NCBI GenBank assembly: GCA_022865705.1
Contig: JALHTG010000102.1
Span: 1-32,964, forward strand
DNA: 32,964 nt
From: Candidatus Bathyarchaeota archaeon
GTDB taxonomy: Archaea; Thermoproteota; Bathyarchaeia; 40CM-2-53-6; JALHTG01
Direction: 5' to 3'
Part shown: in pieces, positions 1-7,459 of the stretch
How positions within the stretch are numbered: position 1 is the first letter of the stretch
Layout of the letters: each line of letters begins with the position of its first letter
Translations under genes and position numbers: made by a program
Notes under the pieces: model-generated
The model's database searches: none
The model's input: the letters and a program-made list of their open reading frames with translations, nothing else
What the model was told of the DNA's origin: nothing

Positions 1-1262
1 GACAATCATTCAATCTCGGTTCAGACTACTTCGGAGGCTGGCTTCAACCCAGATCTGTAAACGGTTTAGGAGACTATTTTGAGTTCGGTCTGTTACCTAA
101 GATAAAAGGAGTGTACACAAAAGAACAACTGGCATTTACTGACGTTCCCTATATCAAGCCAAGAATTGATGCAGTCTTCTTGTCTCATGCTCACTTTGAC
201 CACATAAATCACATACGATTCCTGGATCCTAAGATTCCAGTGCATCTTGGAGCGGGCACCAAACTATTCCTGAAAGGTATGGAAGATACAAGTGGCTTCT
301 CTGATTACGGAGAACATCATTATCATACTTTTCGAACTGGTGACAGAATCAAAGTAGGCAGTTTAGTGATAGAGCCAGTTCATGTTGATCATTCGATTCC
401 AGCAGCGTATGGATTCATTATCTACACCTCGGAAGGCGCGGTTACTTATACGGGAGACCTTCGGCTCCACGGCCCTAGGAACGATTTAACGGAGGATTTC
501 TTGGAGAAGGCGCGCAGTTGTGAGCCTATTGTCATGATTTCAGAAGGAACCCGAGTAGCTCAGGGCGACAGAAGATCCAACTATTCGGAAGAAGAAGTGA
601 AGAAGACTGCTGATGAACTTGTTTCAGAAACAGGCAAGATGGTATTTGTAGCTCACGCTGGTCGCGACATGGATCGATTCAGGACGTTCTATCAAGTTGC
701 GAAGAAAACTGGTAGGAAACTCGTTATTTCGCCAAAAATGGCATATCTGCTACGTGGCTTACTGGACGACAAACGTCTCAATCTTCCTGATCCTATCAAA
801 GATGACGATATCCTCGTGTACTATCGAAGAAAGCGGTCTGGCAAGTTTAGTGAATCTGACTATTACGTTTGGGAGAGAGAGTTCATGGATAAGATGGTGA
901 CCCATGAGTTTGTGGCCAAGAATCAGAGAAGACTTATCATGAATCTGGATTTCCACAATCTAACAGAACTCGTTGACATAAGGCCTTCTCGTGAAAGCCA
1001 TTTCATTCATAGTATGAGTGAACCGTTCAGCGAAGAAGACCTGGAAGATGACGCGCTGCATAATTGGATAGACCATTTTGGCATGAAGTTCTATCAACTA
1101 CATGCATCAGGCCATCTCAGCGGAAAACAGGTTGCATCTTTAATTCACACAATTAAACCCAAGAAAGTCTTTCCAATACATACAGAAAACCAACACCTCT
1201 TCAAGAGATTCGCCCCACAGACGCAGATGGTTGAACACGGAAAGGCATACACGCTGCACTAG
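1..1262 (+). CDS. Metallo-beta-lactamase-fold nuclease-like protein (RNase J/CPSF-type), 5' end missing
   Basis: The reading frame is open from base 3 with no stop, and residues upstream of the first GTG (base 111) still look coding (GSDYFGGWLQP), so the gene begins before the window. The metal-binding signature SHAHFDHINH is present. It is followed by a beta-lactamase-fold core with VTYTGDLRLHG, and near the C-terminus HASGHLSG and FPIHTENQH, the late histidine motifs of RNase J/beta-CASP-like hydrolases. Family knowledge suggests a two-zinc phosphodiesterase acting on RNA or DNA in the cytoplasm; the exact substrate cannot be read from the sequence. A GC-palindrome element follows 12 bases after the stop. 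High confidence in the fold, moderate in nuclease function. Confidence 0.85.
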   Translation, partial: QSFNLGSDYFGGWLQPRSVNGLGDYFEFGLLPKIKGVYTKEQLAFTDVPYIKPRIDAVFLSHAHFDHINHIRFLDPKIPVHLGAGTKLFLKGMEDTSGFSDYGEHHYHTFRTGDRIKVGSLVIEPVHVDHSIPAAYGFIIYTSEGAVTYTGDLRLHGPRNDLTEDFLEKARSCEPIVMISEGTRVAQGDRRSNYSEEEVKKTADELVSETGKMVFVAHAGRDMDRFRTFYQVAKKTGRKLVISPKMAYLLRGLLDDKRLNLPDPIKDDDILVYYRRKRSGKFSESDYYVWEREFMDKMVTHEFVAKNQRRLIMNLDFHNLTELVDIRPSRESHFIHSMSEPFSEEDLEDDALHNWIDHFGMKFYQLHASGHLSGKQVASLIHTIKPKKVFPIHTENQHLFKRFAPQTQMVEHGKAYTLH

Positions 1263-1274
1263 AGACTGAACGCC

Positions 1275-1286
1275 AGCGCGCGCGCA
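1275..1286. repeat. GC-palindrome intergenic element copy
   Basis: An alternating GC run, AGCGCGCGCGCA, starts 12 bases after the stop of the nuclease-like gene. It is one copy of the short GC palindrome seen throughout the intergenic gaps of this window. A second self-complementary GGCCGGCC run lies near base 1312. Function unknown. Confidence 0.5.
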
Positions 1287-1442
1287 GCGATTCGATCCTA
1301 CGTCGTTTTAACGGCCGGCCGGCCCGTCGGAATAGATGAAGGAAGATTTCGGAGGTCGCCCAAGTATCCCAGCTTATGTTACCTTCTACTTGACGCCCCT
1401 GTTCGTTGCGTTTCCTGAGGAGTCGAGCGATTTGGCTGGAAG

Positions 1443-1453
1443 CCTTTTATTTT
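1443..1453 (+). promoter_or_regulatory. Putative TATA box for the phosphatase gene
   Basis: CCTTTTATTTT is an A/T-rich archaeal TATA-like element about 50 bases before the ATG at 1503. A purine-rich GAGGAGA at 1484-1490 could serve as a ribosome binding site, with somewhat long spacing. Confidence 0.35.
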
Positions 1454-1502
1454 CATAGATTTAGTTGGAGGCAGGGCGTTCAAGAGGAGATCTCTGGCGA
1501 CT

Positions 1503-1976
1503 ATGGACTTGGACTTTGACTGGATAGTAGACAAACGTGTTGCTGGTTGCGAAGGAGCACGCACTGAAAGCGATTTGGAATATCTCAAGAATAAGGGGAT
1601 AGGGGCTCTGGTTCGATTGGCTCCAGAAATACCCATGACAAGGACACGGGTGGAAGCGCATGGCGTAGAAGATTTTTACGAACCTGTAAGAGACCGAGCA
1701 GCACCATCTCAAGACCAGATTGACCGCGTTCTCGAATTCATTCATTGTGCTCTCGATCAGGGAAAGCGAGTTGCAGTTTCCTGTAATGCTGGGCATGGCA
1801 GGACCGGGGCAATACTTGCATGCTATCTTGTCTCTGTCGGCTGTACAGTGGAACAGGCCAAAGAACAGCTTCTTAGATACCGACCCGATTGCGAGGAGGC
1901 CCTGAAGAATCCTGACCAGATGGATGCCATCAACGAGTTCGCGCGTCGATCTCACCGAAGCGCATCCGACAAGTAA
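1503..1976 (+). CDS. Dual-specificity protein phosphatase family protein
   Basis: A 157-residue protein with the cysteine phosphatase P-loop CNAGHGRTG: nucleophile Cys94, phosphate-binding Arg100. The likely general acid Asp64 lies in PVRDRAAP upstream. Length and arrangement fit small atypical dual-specificity phosphatases (DSP/PTP family) that dephosphorylate proteins or small phosphorylated molecules in the cytoplasm. No signal peptide or membrane segment is seen. The ATG is supported by a GAGGAGA stretch about 12 bases upstream. It sits alone between the nuclease-like gene and the putative attachment site, so its partner is unknown. The catalytic motif is complete, so it is probably active. 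Confidence 0.88.
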   Translation: MDLDFDWIVDKRVAGCEGARTESDLEYLKNKGIGALVRLAPEIPMTRTRVEAHGVEDFYEPVRDRAAPSQDQIDRVLEFIHCALDQGKRVAVSCNAGHGRTGAILACYLVSVGCTVEQAKEQLLRYRPDCEEALKNPDQMDAINEFARRSHRSASDK

Positions 1977-2068
1977 GTGCAATAGTGTTACTGAAAGATC
2001 ACCTACTAGAAAAGGTCTTCAAACATTAGTTAGTCACATTTTCGAGTCTAAACTAGTAATCACTAGAG

Positions 2069-2091
2069 TGGTGCGGCCGCCGGGACTCGAA
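2069..2091 (-). other. tRNA-Gly 3'-end fragment, possible attachment site
   Basis: Read on the minus strand this segment is TTCGAGT (T loop), CCCGG (T-stem 3' strand), CGGCCGC (acceptor 3' strand), A (discriminator), CCA. That is the exact spacing of a tRNA 3' end with encoded CCA. The acceptor sequence matches the GCGGCCG...CGGCCGC type common in archaeal tRNA-Gly. Bases on the 5' side (above 2091) do not complete a T-stem (GGCGC instead of CCGGG) and no 5' half follows, so this is a fragment. Such 3'-end duplicates are typical of integration into tRNA genes. By polarity, the integrated DNA would lie to the right. No intact partner tRNA was found in the window. Confidence 0.5.
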
Positions 2092-2147
2092 GCGCCAGCC
2101 TGCACTCTTTTGGATTCAGCAAATCAGTCGCAGATATCTCCTGATCT

Positions 2148-2363
2148 ATGAAGACATTTGCATGCAGACTAGGCCTAGAACCTGAAAAGGCTCTCTTACA
2201 GAACTCTTTTGCCGAGATTCGTAGAGTTCATGCAACTATAGAGGATCATGAACGAGCCGAGACAAGGGCTCTAAGCACGGCAACCAAGGAACTCATTGAG
2301 AAGGAGCTATTTTCTGGCTTGCTGAGGCAAAATCGAACGCGTGGACTGAGTTGGCCAAAATGA
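2148..2363 (+). CDS. Small hypothetical protein, possibly a gene remnant
   Basis: A 71-codon ORF with an in-frame stop just before its ATG. The first 50 or so residues are charged and helix-forming (PEKALLQNSFAEIRRVHATI), which looks like true coding sequence. The C-terminal 20 residues are less convincing and run antisense through the end of the deoxyribosyltransferase-like gene (70-base overlap). I do not recognise the family. It lies directly inside the tRNA-Gly fragment, where an integrase gene would often sit, but no integrase motif is visible. It may be a remnant. Confidence 0.35.
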   Translation: MKTFACRLGLEPEKALLQNSFAEIRRVHATIEDHERAETRALSTATKELIEKELFSGLLRQNRTRGLSWPK

Positions 2364-2724
2364 GGCTGAGGATGTTTGAGTTCGTGGGTTGTCTTACAAA
2401 GAGTATCTTCTTGTCCTTGGCCAAAGAATACCCTAGTTCTACAGTGGTTCCTGTTCCGTAATATTCCTCGCCATTCTTCTCATTTACGATGACAACTAAA
2501 TCAGCATGATCAATTTGAGCGAAATAGTCTTTCATCAGCTCTGAACGTCTTGCTATGGTCTCCTGTGTTTCAACACTGAATCCATGGTGTGCTTCAATGC
2601 AAGGCTTAGACAGTTCCATATGGCGATTGTCAGGGAATACGTTTTGTTCACCGTACTTCTGTTTGAATCGGTCAAGCACTTCCAAGAAATGCCCCATATC
2701 CCCAAAACTTCCGCACACAACCAC
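2293..2724 (-). CDS. Nucleoside 2-deoxyribosyltransferase / SLOG-like protein
   Basis: A 143-residue Rossmann-like protein. It opens with a hydrophobic strand and glycine turn (VVVCGSFGDM), has DHADLVVIVNEKNGEE in the middle, and the hallmark TGTTVELGYSLA, where the Glu corresponds to the catalytic residue of nucleoside 2-deoxyribosyltransferases. The same fold is used by SLOG-type proteins proposed to bind or process nucleotide signals in defence systems. The GTG start is chosen because an in-frame TAG lies nine codons upstream. Placement in a block with TIR, SLATT-like and HerA/NurA genes favours nucleotide signalling or NAD/nucleoside cleavage over plain salvage, but that is inference. Confidence 0.68.
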   Translation of the reverse strand: MVVCGSFGDMGHFLEVLDRFKQKYGEQNVFPDNRHMELSKPCIEAHHGFSVETQETIARRSELMKDYFAQIDHADLVVIVNEKNGEEYYGTGTTVELGYSLAKDKKILFVRQPTNSNILSLILANSVHAFDFASASQKIAPSQ

Positions 2725-2860
2725 CTTCAGTTCGAACCGCCTTTTCTTCTATCTGTCGTCATACCGACGATATTGATATGTCTTATCTAGATCATTTTTG
2801 TAGAGTCTTTCATGCAAATGATCACGGGCGATCAAGGGGCGGCACCAGGCGCACGCGCTT

Positions 2861-3940
2861 CTAACAAGGTCCTTTACATCTGGGATCAGCGATAGTCACA
2901 TCGCCATACTTGTAAGACATCATGACTCTGCACCCCGACATACATTCCGGATGAAGCTCGCACGCACGACATTTTCCTGGAGGATTGGAATGAAAATCTC
3001 TGATGAATTGTAGCAGCGGTGAATACTTCCAAATCTCCGAAAGAGTGGAGCCAGATGCACGTAGATTTCCAGCTGAGAATATTGCTCTTCCGGCCGAAGC
3101 CGTGCAAGGAAAGACGTTTCCGAATGCATCAATATGCAGACGATTCTCCGCTGCTAGACAAGAGTTGTGGCCCGGCAGGATTCTTAAACTCTGATATATC
3201 GACCTTGTGCAGAACCCGCCATACAGCTCAACGTCGATTTCCTCTTGGATCTTGGATAACTGGTCATTCAGACACATGGTCTCTCTCGCGTCAGGCGCAA
3301 TACTAGTGAAGATGTTGTAGGCTCTTCCCGTTGGTGAGAGCGACAAAATTCTAAATTTCTTACACCCTTTTTCCGAAGCCATTCTAATCAGCGGGCTAAT
3401 CTCATGAAGATTGGCTTTCATTGGAACGATGTACACCGTGGCATTAACACCAGTCTCAAGCAATTCCACAAGGCCTTTCAGCGTGAGTTTCATGGATCCA
3501 TTTGTTCGCGTGATGGAGTCGTGGGTTTTCGAGCTTGATCCATGAAGTGGAATGGTCACGTCACATTCCATGCGTCGAAGCTCTTCAGCCGATTTGCGAG
3601 ATATCTTTGTTCCATTGGTATGCAAGTGGATTGCAATACCAAGCTCGTCTCGGCAGAAGCTTATGAGTTCCTGCAGCTTTCTCTTGCGAAGAAATGGCTC
3701 TCCGCCTGTGAATCCAATTGTCTTTAGACCTAGTCGTTGCCCCTCATGCAAAATGTGCTTTGCCTCATCAACAGACAATTCATGGGCTGCCCCGTGGTCC
3801 TCTGCAGAGCAATGGATGCAGTCAAGGTTGCACCCCCTTGTAACCTCTAAATCGATATGCTCTAGGTTTCGATTCGAACGAGCCTGATAGCCAATCTGAC
3901 AGGAGCAATCTCTCACTTGTGTCGACCACACACTCGCCAA
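2861..3940 (-). CDS. Radical SAM protein with SPASM-type C-terminal domain
   Basis: A 359-residue protein with the radical SAM cluster motif CNLDCIHC (Cys37, Cys41, Cys44), the GGEPF SAM-binding motif at about 80, and a Cys-rich C-terminus (CRACELHPECMSGC, then a final CKGPC) typical of SPASM domains holding auxiliary Fe-S clusters. SPASM enzymes commonly modify ribosomally made peptides or enzymes; heme-related AhbC/AhbD-type enzymes are an alternative. The TTG start is the only usual initiation codon upstream of the conserved part; the frame stays open further upstream without ATG or GTG. A 27-codon ORF ends four bases before this TTG, consistent with translational coupling. Substrate unknown. 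Confidence 0.8.
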   Translation of the reverse strand: MASVWSTQVRDCSCQIGYQARSNRNLEHIDLEVTRGCNLDCIHCSAEDHGAAHELSVDEAKHILHEGQRLGLKTIGFTGGEPFLRKRKLQELISFCRDELGIAIHLHTNGTKISRKSAEELRRMECDVTIPLHGSSSKTHDSITRTNGSMKLTLKGLVELLETGVNATVYIVPMKANLHEISPLIRMASEKGCKKFRILSLSPTGRAYNIFTSIAPDARETMCLNDQLSKIQEEIDVELYGGFCTRSIYQSLRILPGHNSCLAAENRLHIDAFGNVFPCTASAGRAIFSAGNLRASGSTLSEIWKYSPLLQFIRDFHSNPPGKCRACELHPECMSGCRVMMSYKYGDVTIADPRCKGPC

Positions 3941-3944
3941 ACTA

Positions 3945-4028
3945 TCATATAGTACGTTCCTTCTGTGCCAGGTCTTGAGACCATGCTTCTGCCGTCTTCC
4001 TCCTGATGATCTCCTCTATCCGCAGCAT
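3945..4028 (-). CDS. 27-residue ORF immediately upstream of the radical SAM gene
   Basis: An ATG-initiated 27-codon ORF whose TGA ends four bases before the TTG of the radical SAM/SPASM gene. The composition is strongly protein-like: a charged helix (LRIEEIIRRKTAEAWSQDL) with one Trp and no Cys. It could be a leader peptide, a small partner protein, a RiPP-type precursor modified by the downstream enzyme, or the tail of a lost gene. The frame is blocked by a TGA 11 codons before the ATG. Too short for homology judgement; the tight coupling is the main support. Confidence 0.4.
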   Translation of the reverse strand: MLRIEEIIRRKTAEAWSQDLAQKERTI

Positions 4029-4088
4029 AACCTGTAAAAGCCGCCTAGGATATTGAGGTCAGAACACAACAAGTATGCCCATTTCCTT

Positions 4089-4853
4089 TCAAGATTCTAA
4101 TCTCATGAACTGTGGTGCTACCTTCCAGTTGAACCCCGTTGACTTTCCCAGATAGATACGGCCGTCTCGCTTAAGAGTGAGCTTCTCCAGGCGATGAATC
4201 TCCGAAATGTACCGAGCAGTCGCATCGGGGGTGTCGTTCAGTAGCTGCAATAGAAGTCGTGTACCCCATTCGTCGATGTACCGGAAAGTTCGGAATCGGT
4301 TGTCAACCCGATTTCCACGCAAGTACCCGGTCAAATCACGCAGTGGAAAACCAGGCGCGACAAACCTTGCTTCCTTGGCGGCCAGTGCATAGTCGTCCAA
4401 CTGAGGCCGTTTCGAACGCCGTTTGACCGGTGGAAACTTGTAGTGCCAGCCTATGCGATAGTATCCAGTTAGCACCCGGTCGTGCGCACGTTTTGTGGTG
4501 AAGAAGTGTACGTCAATTCCCTGCCTAACCATGCGCGCGCGCATACCTCTGTCACACCTACTGAATAATCCGAACGTCAGCGTCTCAAGGTTAGGATCTG
4601 GCTTTGGATCTTTCTCGTGTGATATCTCTCTAACGGGTATGTGTGAAAGAGGATCACTGTAGTAGAAAGACAAGGCTGCCTTGCCACACCTAGGAACAAG
4701 AGGGCTCCATGGTGGATTAGGTGGACGGACACGGAAGTGGGAAGACCTCCTCTTTCTTTGTGACGTTCGACTACCTATTGACAAATCTGACTGCATAGCT
4801 ACTGGCAAAGCAGACCGATTAATCTTTTCGCTACTACGGACAGACACGCACAT
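4089..4853 (-). CDS. Uncharacterised protein, possibly of a PUA/EVE-like modified-base family
   Basis: A 254-residue protein that I do not firmly recognise. The first ~30 residues are basic and may be non-native; an internal ATG at codon 20 is an alternative start. The central part contains LTFGLFSRCDRGMRARM, then VHFFTTKRAHDRVLTGYYRI. That pattern (TYG-type strand, arginine helix, hydrophobic 'FF' strand, IG-type strand) recalls nucleotide-modification-associated or ASCH/EVE-like domains. This resemblance is from memory and weak. The C-terminal half is basic, with a helical end. It lies between the radical SAM gene and the TIR gene, transcribed divergently from the latter. Not membrane-associated. 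Confidence 0.5.
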   Translation of the reverse strand: MCVSVRSSEKINRSALPVAMQSDLSIGSRTSQRKRRSSHFRVRPPNPPWSPLVPRCGKAALSFYYSDPLSHIPVREISHEKDPKPDPNLETLTFGLFSRCDRGMRARMVRQGIDVHFFTTKRAHDRVLTGYYRIGWHYKFPPVKRRSKRPQLDDYALAAKEARFVAPGFPLRDLTGYLRGNRVDNRFRTFRYIDEWGTRLLLQLLNDTPDATARYISEIHRLEKLTLKRDGRIYLGKSTGFNWKVAPQFMRLES

Positions 4854-4903
4854 AGTCTCGCTCTAGGAGAACGACATCTGCCGCAAGGCAACCCAGCAGA
4901 ACG

Positions 4904-4911
4904 ATTATATG
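4904..4911 (+). promoter_or_regulatory. Putative TATA box for the TIR gene
   Basis: ATTATATG lies about 40 bases before the TTG start at 4949, a spacing that places transcription start a short distance before the gene. No Shine-Dalgarno sequence precedes the TTG, in keeping with a short leader. Confidence 0.4.
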
Positions 4912-4948
4912 ATCCGAATATGGCACACGTACATAGCAGTGAACTGGT

Positions 4949-5416
4949 TTGGCGCGCCGCATTTTCATATCCTTTCAGCACGATGACAGAATGCAAGCCC
5001 AAGGTTTCAATCTATTACGCTGGAATCCGAACGTCCCCGTTGAATTCGTCGGAAGGCATCTCCTGAGCCCGGTTGAGAGTGAAGACCCTGAATACATACG
5101 TCGCAAGATAAGAGAGCAACTTGATGGGATTTCCCTCACAGTTGTGCTCATCGGAAGGAACACTGCTAATAGCGAATGGGTCGATTTCGAGATACGCGAA
5201 AGCCTGGCCCGTGGAAAAGGGCTTCTCGGAATACGAGTCAAAGACGCAGGAAAAGTGGATGCTCCTCCTGCATTGGTAGAAGCTGGTGCCAAGATCATAG
5301 ATTGGGATCCAGATGTCTTTGCAGACGAGTTTGAGAGAGCCTGCCTAATAGCCGATCGTCCTGAGCTGGGCCCTCCGATGAGACGCTGGGCTGCAGAGGG
5401 GGGCTGTATTCGTTAG
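4949..5416 (+). CDS. TIR-like (MTH538/ThsB-type) domain protein
   Basis: A 155-residue protein made of a single TIR-like domain. ARRIFISFQHDD forms the first strand and loop. The helix and strand EQLDGISLTVVLIGRNTANS follow, then the signature SEWVDFEI, whose Glu81 sits where the catalytic glutamate of ThsB-family TIR proteins is expected. GKGLLGIRVKD completes the core. In Thoeris-type immunity such proteins sense phage and make cyclic ADP-ribose-type signals; function here is inferred. The TTG start is favoured because the beta-strand begins immediately. The stop codon overlaps that of the convergent SLATT-like gene (TTAG), making a tight tail-to-tail pair that looks functional. Confidence 0.8.
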   Translation: MARRIFISFQHDDRMQAQGFNLLRWNPNVPVEFVGRHLLSPVESEDPEYIRRKIREQLDGISLTVVLIGRNTANSEWVDFEIRESLARGKGLLGIRVKDAGKVDAPPALVEAGAKIIDWDPDVFADEFERACLIADRPELGPPMRRWAAEGGCIR

Positions 5417-6345
5417 GACAAGCGTCTCGTTGACCATGTGGTGTGTTCCCGACTGATTGTGTTCTCAACGTCTATCACAATCTGTTCTAACTCCTCTTCC
5501 GACGAAGCCTGGCCCAATTGAGCTTCTAGACTCATCAACTCTTGTGTAACGAGTCCATAAGACCGAGATAGCTCTAAGTAACTTCTAGCACTGATCCATG
5601 AGGTTGTTGCTGCTACTGCTGTGGTCAGTATTCCTATTGAGTTCACAAATAGATTCTGGATGATCCCTATAATGACGACAGCAAATGCTGCGATCTGCAG
5701 CATCCAGATGATGATCTGCCACTTGCTTTCCTGAGATTGGTTCGATTTCGTCCTATCAGCATACCAAGTCCTTTGATCATGAAGTCGGTTTTGAACGTAG
5801 AACTGCCTGCGATCCTCAAAACTTCTCTTTCTAACCTCCTTCATGAACCTGGTAACTTGATCGCCCTCCTTCAAATGGGGTGCCAACTTATCTGCAACAG
5901 TAGGCTGGGAGGCCAAGATCTTTTTTGTGCGGTCGAGGAAAACCCCTTCTGCGACAGAATCCCCCAGGTTGCGATCGTAAGGCTGTACCTTCATTATGAA
6001 GTTCCACGTCTCCTTTTTTACGGATTCCGCAATAAAGCGACAGCTAAACCAAATCATGTTGAACTTTCTTCTGTCCGCAATAGCGGTGACGGCTAATAGA
6101 ACGATAAAGAAAATCGCCAGAGAAGCGGTCGCAGGGGTTCTAAGACCGAATGTTTGATTTGATGCAAAAGGTGCAATAGCCGAGATAGCAATCAGCAGTA
6201 TGATTCTTGCTCGCACGAACAGGAAGTGATGTTCTTGGGCACGGACTGCACAGGAATCACTTGCTTGGTATGATATTGGGTAATCCTGCAACTCCAAGGC
6301 AAGTTCGCCTAAGTGTACTATGTCAGAACCCTCTATAAGCGTCAT
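5413..6345 (-). CDS. SLATT-like membrane protein with four predicted TM helices
   Basis: A 310-residue protein with hydrophobic segments at about 46-61, 73-90, 210-228 and 234-252, arranged as two hairpins separated by a long soluble region. Before the second hairpin is YVQNRLHDQRTWYADRTKSN, matching the 'Y..R..DQ..WY..K' signature I associate with SLATT domains. SLATT proteins are predicted pore-forming effectors in conflict systems governed by nucleotide signals. A soluble helical tail follows the last TM. The gene is convergent with the TIR gene, sharing overlapping stop codons. I infer a sensor/effector pair in which a TIR-made signal opens the membrane protein; two TM pairs in one chain is larger than the classical two-TM unit. 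Confidence 0.7.
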   Translation of the reverse strand: MTLIEGSDIVHLGELALELQDYPISYQASDSCAVRAQEHHFLFVRARIILLIAISAIAPFASNQTFGLRTPATASLAIFFIVLLAVTAIADRRKFNMIWFSCRFIAESVKKETWNFIMKVQPYDRNLGDSVAEGVFLDRTKKILASQPTVADKLAPHLKEGDQVTRFMKEVRKRSFEDRRQFYVQNRLHDQRTWYADRTKSNQSQESKWQIIIWMLQIAAFAVVIIGIIQNLFVNSIGILTTAVAATTSWISARSYLELSRSYGLVTQELMSLEAQLGQASSEEELEQIVIDVENTISREHTTWSTRRLS

Positions 6346-6574
6346 CTACGATAACACCCAATCTTGAGTACCTATGCTCAACTACCAAGAGCGAATTTCT
6401 CGGATTCGGGCAATCTCAGCTTTCTGGCACCTTCAGTTTGAGGTGTCTAGGAAGCAACAACTTTCAGATCCGTCATCGTGTGATAATCCATATGCCACGC
6501 AGTAACTGAGCGGTTTGCTGACTGCACAGAGAGCACTCCATGGCCTTCCTTTGGAGTTCTATGGTGCCCCAAGA

Positions 6575-6775
6575 TCACTTGATGGAATCATTTTCTTCTT
6601 CGTTGAGGAAGGTCAGTTCAGCGAATCGTCTTCTTACAGCTTCTCGGACGAAGTCGCTTGCGTCTATTCCTTTTGCCTCGCTGATTTTGCGGAGTAGCTC
6701 AGCATCTCGTCTTGAGAGTCGAAAAGCGAAAGTTTCACTCAAATCGTTTGACACTGAGACCACAGTGTAATGCAC
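6575..6775 (-). CDS. Ribbon-helix-helix (CopG/Arc-type) DNA-binding protein
   Basis: A 66-residue protein. The N-terminal strand (TFAFRLSRRDAELLRKI) and two helices with GIDASDFVREAVRRRF fit the ribbon-helix-helix fold, which binds DNA as a dimer. The acidic C-terminus (NEEENDS) is typical of small RHH repressors. The GTG start is embedded in a perfect 7-bp dyad, suggesting autorepression. It sits between the SLATT-like gene and the HerA/NurA block, and is the most likely local regulator of this accessory region. No toxin partner is visible next to it. Confidence 0.8.
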   Translation of the reverse strand: MHYTVVSVSNDLSETFAFRLSRRDAELLRKISEAKGIDASDFVREAVRRRFAELTFLNEEENDSIK

Positions 6776-6779
6776 TGTG
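6761..6779. promoter_or_regulatory. Perfect dyad over the RHH gene start (operator candidate)
   Basis: CACAGTG-TAATG-CACTGTG: 7-bp arms with a 5-bp centre, overlapping the GTG start codon of the ribbon-helix-helix gene. Location and symmetry fit an autoregulatory operator for the RHH dimer; binding is inferred. Confidence 0.55.
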
Positions 6780-6886
6780 CTGCATATTCTTATCTATTCT
6801 GAACACGAGAGCGACAGTTGATCAGGCGGATGCATCCGTAGCCTTCTATCCGGCGCTTCGGCGCTGTCCCTAACGTGGGTGTGATT

Positions 6887-7459
6887 ATGACAAATCATCA
6901 GCTGTGGCACAGCGGAGTCAGAGATTCTCCTAGTCCTCGAATAGGGGATCTATTGAATTCCACTGAGAAGAATCACCGCGGCCACCAGTCGCGAGAAGAA
7001 CACAACCAAGTCAGAGAGTTCAAGGCCAGACGCAGATTTGAAGCGCCTGCGGCACGACAAGAGCGCAAACGAATTTTCGGCTACTACGAGGACAAGAAAA
7101 CCGGCAAAACCTTCACGAAGACGCAAATCAAAAGATTTGTCGACCAAATCAGGGAAGGCCACGTTCCAACCGACGCGATCGACAAGGACTCCTTGGTCTA
7201 TCATCCTCCAGAATCGCAGAAAGACATGATTGACAGTATAGGTGAAGTCTACATTCCCAGACTCGCCTCGTATCCGGCGCTCGGCATAGGAGAAGGCGAA
7301 GTTATCCGCGACCCCAAAATCCCCTTTGAGCACCCAGTTTTGAAGTGCGCGCGCGGCGCTCTTCTTAGCCTGTGTGTTATCGCAGGTCAATACCTCTATG
7401 AACTCGGCTTCATCCTTGCAGAAGCTTTTGTATCTCGGTTTCTGTGTTGTCTGCTTTGA
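6887..7459 (+). CDS. Uncharacterised charged protein convergent with herA
   Basis: A 190-residue protein of unknown family (frame open to GTG 6875; the ATG at 6887 has GGGTGTG just upstream). The central part is rich in Lys, Glu and Asp with plausible coding character: GYYEDKKTGKTFTKTQIKRF and HPPESQKDMIDSIGEVYIP. The last ~40 residues are hydrophobic and Cys-containing and overlap the end of herA by 50 bases in antisense, so the true C-terminus may differ. The opposite-strand ORF at 6950-7390 looks like a shadow. No motif identifies a function; its position may link it to the HerA-NurA unit. Confidence 0.45.
   Translation: MTNHQLWHSGVRDSPSPRIGDLLNSTEKNHRGHQSREEHNQVREFKARRRFEAPAARQERKRIFGYYEDKKTGKTFTKTQIKRFVDQIREGHVPTDAIDKDSLVYHPPESQKDMIDSIGEVYIPRLASYPALGIGEGEVIRDPKIPFEHPVLKCARGALLSLCVIAGQYLYELGFILAEAFVSRFLCCLL

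Noticed and set aside
1720-1905. Overlapping small ORF inside the phosphatase gene
   Set aside because: Out-of-frame shadow of a gene with a complete catalytic motif.
4536-4549. ATGCGCGCGCGCAT palindrome as a GC element copy
   Set aside because: It lies inside a gene and encodes RMRARM in frame; flanks do not match the AAAAAGC...GCTA consensus.
6950-7390. 146-codon minus-strand ORF opposite the protein at 6887-7459
   Set aside because: The plus frame has the more protein-like charged composition and a ribosome-site-like GGGTGTG; the minus frame looks like its antisense shadow.
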